Below are positions 15,260 to 18,376 of a DNA stretch of 18,376 nt, piece by piece (position 1 is the first letter of the stretch; each line of letters starts with the position of its first letter). A model generated the notes under the pieces. That model saw only the letters and a list, made by a program, of their open reading frames with translations. It was not told the DNA's origin and ran no database searches. The stretch is from Porphyromonadaceae bacterium (lineage in GTDB: Bacteria > Bacteroidota > Bacteroidia > Bacteroidales > CAMTPD01), in assembly GCA_003447595.1 (NCBI GenBank), contig DLYT01000146.1, positions 39,167 to 57,542 of the forward strand, given 5' to 3'. Made by a program: the position numbers and the translations under genes.

Positions 15260-15293
15260 CAAATATATAAAAATAATGTTTATATATTGCAAA
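15260..15293 (-). promoter_or_regulatory. Promoter of the GH16 lipoprotein gene
   Basis: On the - strand TTTG (reverse complement of 15290-15293), 22 bp, then TATATTTG (reverse complement of 15260-15267). The -7 box fits the TAnnTTTG consensus; the spacer is slightly long. It lies 31 nt upstream of the start codon at 15228. Confidence 0.6.
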
Positions 15294-15372
15294 GCGAGGA
15301 TTGCTTCTTATGCAACATTTGTTTTATCGGTTTGTTGATTAAAAGATAGCGTAATCATTAAAACATCTTATT

Positions 15373-15723
15373 ATGGAAACCTATAAAATCGTATTCCTAA
15401 TTAGCGATAATAATAAATGGGATCATCTTTTCGGTCATCTAGCCAACCTTCTCAAACAACCACAAAAGATTGATCAAATAGGAGTAGTTATCACAGATAC
15501 AGCCATTCTTTCCTGTCTAAAGGGTACTATATTACAAGAATTCAGTGATCACTTATCGCAATTTATGCAAGCGAATGTTCAGTTTTGGTTGTGTGGAAAT
15601 ACGGTACACAAGTATAATATCGACAAGGCAAATATTCTATCAGATTTGGAGATTGTTCCCGAAGGAGGAATCTTTAAGGTTTTAGAGTGTGAAACGGCTG
15701 GATATCGTTTGATTCAAGAGTGA
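15373..15723 (+). CDS. DsrE-like small cytoplasmic protein
   Basis: A 116-residue soluble protein resembling the DsrE/DsrF-like family. The N-terminal strand METYKIVFLISDN and following helix, the strand IDQIGVVITDTAI (33-45), the segment ANVQFWLCGNTVHKYNI (67-83) with conserved-type Cys74, and the C-terminal PEGGIFKVLECETAGYRLIQ match the DsrE-like alpha/beta fold, in which the cysteine after the third strand can carry sulfur. The family ranges from sulfur-relay subunits to uncharacterised single-gene proteins. There are no tus/dsr sulfur genes nearby, so the role here is open. The start at 15373 begins directly at the first strand. No clean promoter was found upstream; the next promoter (15735-15764) makes this gene monocistronic. 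Confidence 0.72.
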   Translation: METYKIVFLISDNNKWDHLFGHLANLLKQPQKIDQIGVVITDTAILSCLKGTILQEFSDHLSQFMQANVQFWLCGNTVHKYNIDKANILSDLEIVPEGGIFKVLECETAGYRLIQE

Positions 15724-15734
15724 GTATTCAAAAC

Positions 15735-15764
15735 TTTGCAAATTGAAATATTGCTGTATATTTG
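15735..15764 (+). promoter_or_regulatory. Promoter of the outer-membrane protein-lipoprotein operon
   Basis: TTTG (15735-15738), 18 bp, then TATATTTG (15757-15764), a consensus -7 box. Expected transcription start is near 15771, 23 nt before the ATG at 15794, which excludes the in-frame TTG at 15743 as a start codon. Confidence 0.75.
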
Positions 15765-15793
15765 TAAAGTTTTACATACTAACAAATCGTTTC

Positions 15794-16465
15794 ATGAAAA
15801 AACTTTTTTACTCATTAGCCACGTTATCTTTGATTTTAGCGAGTAATGCAACCACCCTTAAGGCAGAAAACTTTGATACAGCATTAAAGCATGAAGTGCG
15901 CATGAATGTAGGCGTTTTGCCATTAGTTCATGTTCATTATTGGGGTGATGCAGATTATATACCTTATCCGGGAGTAGAAGATTGGTACAATAACCTCTAT
16001 CAAGGAGACAGAGTTTATATGCCTTCTTTGGCTGTAGATTATAATTTCAGACCGTTCAACTGGTTGTCGGTAGGAGCAACAGTAGCCTATACAATGAATT
16101 ATCGAAATTCATATAGTATATATGACCAAACATTAGCCTACCGTTATTCAGAACATTACGTGACGATTATGCCTAGAGCAACTTTCAATTGGTTTCGTCG
16201 TGATATGGTTCGTCTTTATTCTTCATTTGCATTGGGGGTAGTTTTTGAAGTAGATCGTACAAGAGCCTTTGAGGATAATTCATACCATTCCGGTGATATT
16301 CATTATGGACGAAGTGGCTCATGGAAATCGACCGAAAACTATATAGGGGTAGATGTCGTAGCATTGGGTCTCAGTGTTGGTAAAACATGGTTTGGTTTTG
16401 CAGAAGTAGGAGCCGGAACCAATGGCGTTTTTAAAATCGGTGCCGGTTATCGTTTTGGAAAATAA
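15794..16465 (+). CDS. Outer-membrane beta-barrel protein, function unknown
   Basis: A 223-residue exported protein. The signal peptide MKKLFYSLATLSLILASNAT with TLKA ends at about residue 24 (cleavage before ENFD). The mature part alternates polar and aromatic/hydrophobic residues in short strands: RMNVGVLPLVHVHYWG, YMPSLAVDYNFRPFNWLSVG, YVTIMPRATFNWFRRDMVRL, LYSSFALGVVFEVDR, GLSVGKTWFGFAEVGAG and FKIGAGYRFG. About eight such strands fit a small beta-barrel of OmpA/OmpW or OMP_b-brl size. No catalytic motif is visible. The start at 15794 is set by the promoter and by the signal peptide. A lipoprotein gene follows 42 nt downstream and probably shares the transcript. Confidence 0.75.
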   Translation: MKKLFYSLATLSLILASNATTLKAENFDTALKHEVRMNVGVLPLVHVHYWGDADYIPYPGVEDWYNNLYQGDRVYMPSLAVDYNFRPFNWLSVGATVAYTMNYRNSYSIYDQTLAYRYSEHYVTIMPRATFNWFRRDMVRLYSSFALGVVFEVDRTRAFEDNSYHSGDIHYGRSGSWKSTENYIGVDVVALGLSVGKTWFGFAEVGAGTNGVFKIGAGYRFGK

Positions 16466-16507
16466 CGAATCTCAAACCACAAAGAAAATCAACAAAGTTA
16501 CAGCAAT

Positions 16508-17326
16508 ATGAAAAAAGCAATCTTCTATATTTCAGCATTTATTATCGGTTTTTCTTCTTGTACAAAAGACGATGCACCGGATGTTCCATTTACTCAAGGT
16601 ATACGTCAAGTTTCAGACAATCTCGTAGGTGTTTATCAAGAAGCATCAAAACTGGTGCAAATATTAGAGGTCGTGGATCAATGGAACAGAGCCGAAACAT
16701 CCGCCGAAAAACAAAGCATAGTGAATCGTTATTTTGGAGAAACCACCGCCTTAAAGAACTATGGAGATAGTATCGTAATTGTCGACTTCGGAACAGTAAT
16801 TACGAAAGGAGTCGCATTTAACGAACCAGATGCTCAGTGGAGCTACAAAGAGAGTTTTTCTCTGTGGACGTATGACGAAACCAATGCGCCATCAACTGTT
16901 CATACCAATCTTTATCACGTGCAACGTAAAGGCTCCGATCTATTTCATATAACCGGAACGAATCTTTATTCACGTTATATCAAAAACAGCTATACCTATG
17001 CATTAGACGTAGAGCAGCAAAATGAACGGTTACATACAGTAACCGGCGAATGTGATATGGAAATTCCCAATTACTGGAATCGAGCAGTATCAAAAACTGT
17101 GCAACCATTATCTTTTATTCGTATCCTCGATCACTTCACACCGCTTTATTTTCGTGGAGGTTACAACTTCTTTCGGGATATTCGTGGCGGCCAGCTCAAT
17201 ATCGATCTTTATCGTCCTAATATTGTTATACCCAATCCTGCACAAGTAGAGTTCAGTAAGGAAAGTATGACAATACGTTACTCAGGTATCGTTGATGTTT
17301 ATAACAAATATTTCAGTCCATTCTGA
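16508..17326 (+). CDS. Lipoprotein of unknown function, probably surface-exposed
   Basis: A 272-residue lipoprotein. The signal peptide ends in lipobox FSSC with Cys18, and the first mature residues CTKDDAPD are acidic after a lysine. This is like the lipoprotein export signals that send Bacteroidota lipoproteins to the cell surface (family knowledge; surface location is inferred). The rest is soluble and beta-rich, with phrases such as IVIVDFGTVITKGVAF (about 85-100), YHVQRKGSDLFHITGTNLYS and RGGQLNIDLYRPN, but no family I can name. It lies 42 nt after the beta-barrel gene under one promoter and ahead of a terminator, so the two may work together. Confidence 0.72.
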   Translation: MKKAIFYISAFIIGFSSCTKDDAPDVPFTQGIRQVSDNLVGVYQEASKLVQILEVVDQWNRAETSAEKQSIVNRYFGETTALKNYGDSIVIVDFGTVITKGVAFNEPDAQWSYKESFSLWTYDETNAPSTVHTNLYHVQRKGSDLFHITGTNLYSRYIKNSYTYALDVEQQNERLHTVTGECDMEIPNYWNRAVSKTVQPLSFIRILDHFTPLYFRGGYNFFRDIRGGQLNIDLYRPNIVIPNPAQVEFSKESMTIRYSGIVDVYNKYFSPF

Positions 17327-17347
17327 TTGGATAGATAACAAAACTTT

Positions 17348-17390
17348 CCCCATTCAAAATAAATGGTCGTTTTGTGGTGGGGGCTGTTTT
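17348..17390 (+). terminator. Probable terminator of the beta-barrel-lipoprotein operon
   Basis: CCCCATT (17348-17354) plus CAAAA (17355-17359) pairs with TTTTG (17370-17374) plus GGTGGGG (17376-17382), allowing two G-U pairs and one bulged T; the loop is 10 nt. A T-rich stretch (CTGTTTTGTTTG) follows. It is 21 nt after the stop at 17326. Confidence 0.6.
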
Positions 17391-17454
17391 GTTTGTATTA
17401 TATGCTTAGTTGTAATTTTTTTTCTTAATTCTTGACTGAAATAAGACTGTCTGA

Positions 17455-18294
17455 TTAGTCGTTGTTTTCTAAAACTATAGCTTGAGAAAACTCCGCCAAT
17501 TCATTAAAATCAGATTTGTCGATAATTTCTTTTTCTACAAGTTCGTTAAGTAAATTTTTGTTTTTAAGATCCTCGAATGTAATATCACTATACATAATAT
17601 TAACTTCTAGTTTTTTAATTAACTCGTGAGCATTTGGCCATTTGATTTTATGAACAATATCTTCTGCTTTGGTTTTGGCTAAATAATCAAGATATTCTAT
17701 ATTATTTTTGAAAAGACTATCCTTATCAATTAGCTCCTCTTTATTAAGCATGAAGAACTCAGTCAATACAGAGAGTAAATTGGTTTTAGTATTTGTGATT
17801 TTGTTTTGTAGCAGATGAACTGAATCTTTGACATGTTTTTTGTATTTATCGACAACATTATTGATTTCGTCATTAAAAAGAAGCTTTTTATCTAGGTGTA
17901 ATATACTTTCGTCTCTTGTTTTTAATGGTGTAAGATGTTTTTTTCTAATTTCAGAAATCTCGTCTTTGTATTTTTTTAGTTCTTGAAAATATTCATCTTT
18001 ATCTTTTTCAGTAAATAACGAGAGTTTTGATTCTATTTTTTTTATAAGCTCTTTATTGCGAATAGGAAGTGTGTCTTTAGGTAGTTTTACTTTTGAATCA
18101 TCAACATTTAGTCCATTTATTTTTAGTTTTACATACTGTAATTTATTAGTATATACATTTACTAAACGCTTGTAATCAGGTTTTAGAGGCGGATTTTTTT
18201 GTAGATCAGATACGATATTGTCTAGAAGAGATTCATCTATGGGGTGCGAATATAAATAAATATTTGAATCCAGAGATTCTTTTAATTCGTCCAT
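17455..18294 (-). CDS. Lysine/glutamate-rich predicted coiled-coil protein, unknown
   Basis: A 279-residue protein that I cannot assign. It is rich in Lys, Glu, Asp, Leu and Asn, with long helical stretches (about 80-115 and 140-180) that look like coiled coil. There is no signal peptide, membrane segment or recognisable catalytic motif. Its codons are markedly more AT-rich than those of the neighbouring genes, which hints at recent acquisition. The start at 18294 follows an in-frame stop within 50 nt upstream. Codons 80-101 (17991-18058) are repeated exactly in inverted orientation at 18309-18376, only 15 bp from the start codon. There is no room for a normal promoter between the start and the repeat, so the gene may be a displaced fragment or part of an invertible arrangement. 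The convergent lipoprotein operon ends 128 bp away. Confidence 0.55.
   Translation of the reverse strand: MDELKESLDSNIYLYSHPIDESLLDNIVSDLQKNPPLKPDYKRLVNVYTNKLQYVKLKINGLNVDDSKVKLPKDTLPIRNKELIKKIESKLSLFTEKDKDEYFQELKKYKDEISEIRKKHLTPLKTRDESILHLDKKLLFNDEINNVVDKYKKHVKDSVHLLQNKITNTKTNLLSVLTEFFMLNKEELIDKDSLFKNNIEYLDYLAKTKAEDIVHKIKWPNAHELIKKLEVNIMYSDITFEDLKNKNLLNELVEKEIIDKSDFNELAEFSQAIVLENND
17991..18058 (-). repeat. Left arm of a 68-nt perfect inverted repeat
   Basis: The reverse complement of this segment equals 18309-18376 base for base. It lies inside the unknown coiled-coil gene and encodes its residues 80-101 (starting NKELIKKIESK). The arms are 250 nt apart. The repeat may be longer, because the right arm is cut by the window end. 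Confidence 0.95.
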
Positions 18295-18308
18295 TCTTTT
18301 CGATTCGT

Positions 18309-18376
18309 CAATAAAGAGCTTATAAAAAAAATAGAATCAAAACTCTCGTTATTTACTGAAAAAGATAAAGATGAAT
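18309..18376 (+). repeat. Right arm of the inverted repeat, running off the window
   Basis: Identical to the reverse complement of 17991-18058. Read on the + strand from 18310 it encodes the same 22 residues as the left gene (starting NKELIKKIESK), but the frame upstream reaches a stop (TAA at 18283) without an ATG. It would therefore be a start-less partial gene copy facing right. Confidence 0.93.

Noticed and set aside
15743..15793. Upstream TTG start for the outer-membrane protein
   Set aside because: It falls inside the promoter, and the signal peptide begins cleanly at the ATG at 15794.
1..18376. tRNA, rRNA, CRISPR arrays, insertion sequences and riboswitches
   Set aside because: I saw no cloverleaf, repeat-spacer array, transposase or known leader structure in the window; a dedicated covariance-model search was not possible.

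Overview
The window looks like chromosomal DNA of a Bacteroidota bacterium, most likely order Bacteroidales. It is AT-rich, has a SusC/SusD outer-membrane pair and several lipoproteins, has few Shine-Dalgarno sequences, and carries promoters of the Bacteroides type (TTG or TTTG, about 20 bp, then TAnnTTTG) in front of several genes. The species cannot be named from what is visible.

Layout. Positions 1-1724 hold rightward housekeeping-type genes: the 3' end of a SpoU/TrmH-family rRNA 2'-O-methyltransferase, a class I SAM methyltransferase and a RidA enamine/imine deaminase. A strong, probably bidirectional terminator (1743-1783) separates them from a convergent leftward susC-susD pair (6618-1853), which has no glycoside hydrolase or regulator next to it.

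Positions 6778-12710 form a self-contained cassette and are the most interesting part. Three leftward genes encode an N-acetylmuramidase with a peptidoglycan-binding domain, an amidohydrolase-2-type metalloenzyme and a DUF5675 protein. Four rightward genes encode two paralogous DUF2589 proteins and two unrecognised proteins that share a short QQSAG motif. The two arms diverge from a 587-bp non-coding region. The left arm ends in a strong terminator, and the right arm ends in inverted repeats. No member has an obvious signal peptide or membrane segment, and no phage structural, integrase or holin gene is visible. I infer a cytoplasmic system with peptidoglycan-acting enzymes; its function is unknown.

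Positions 12689-17326 are more ordinary accessory metabolism. An HxlR-type regulator diverges from a YqhD-like Fe/Zn alcohol dehydrogenase across a region that carries a 24-bp near-perfect palindrome and promoters for both genes. Then come a leftward GH16 lipoprotein with an intact EIDIFE catalytic motif, a rightward DsrE-like small protein, and a probable operon of an outer-membrane beta-barrel protein and a lipoprotein.

The right edge (17455-18376) has a lysine-rich, AT-rich leftward gene of unknown function. Part of its coding sequence (17991-18058) is repeated exactly, in inverted orientation, at 18309-18376, and the repeat runs off the window. This may be a DNA-inversion switch, a pair of head-to-head paralogues, or a fold-back artefact.
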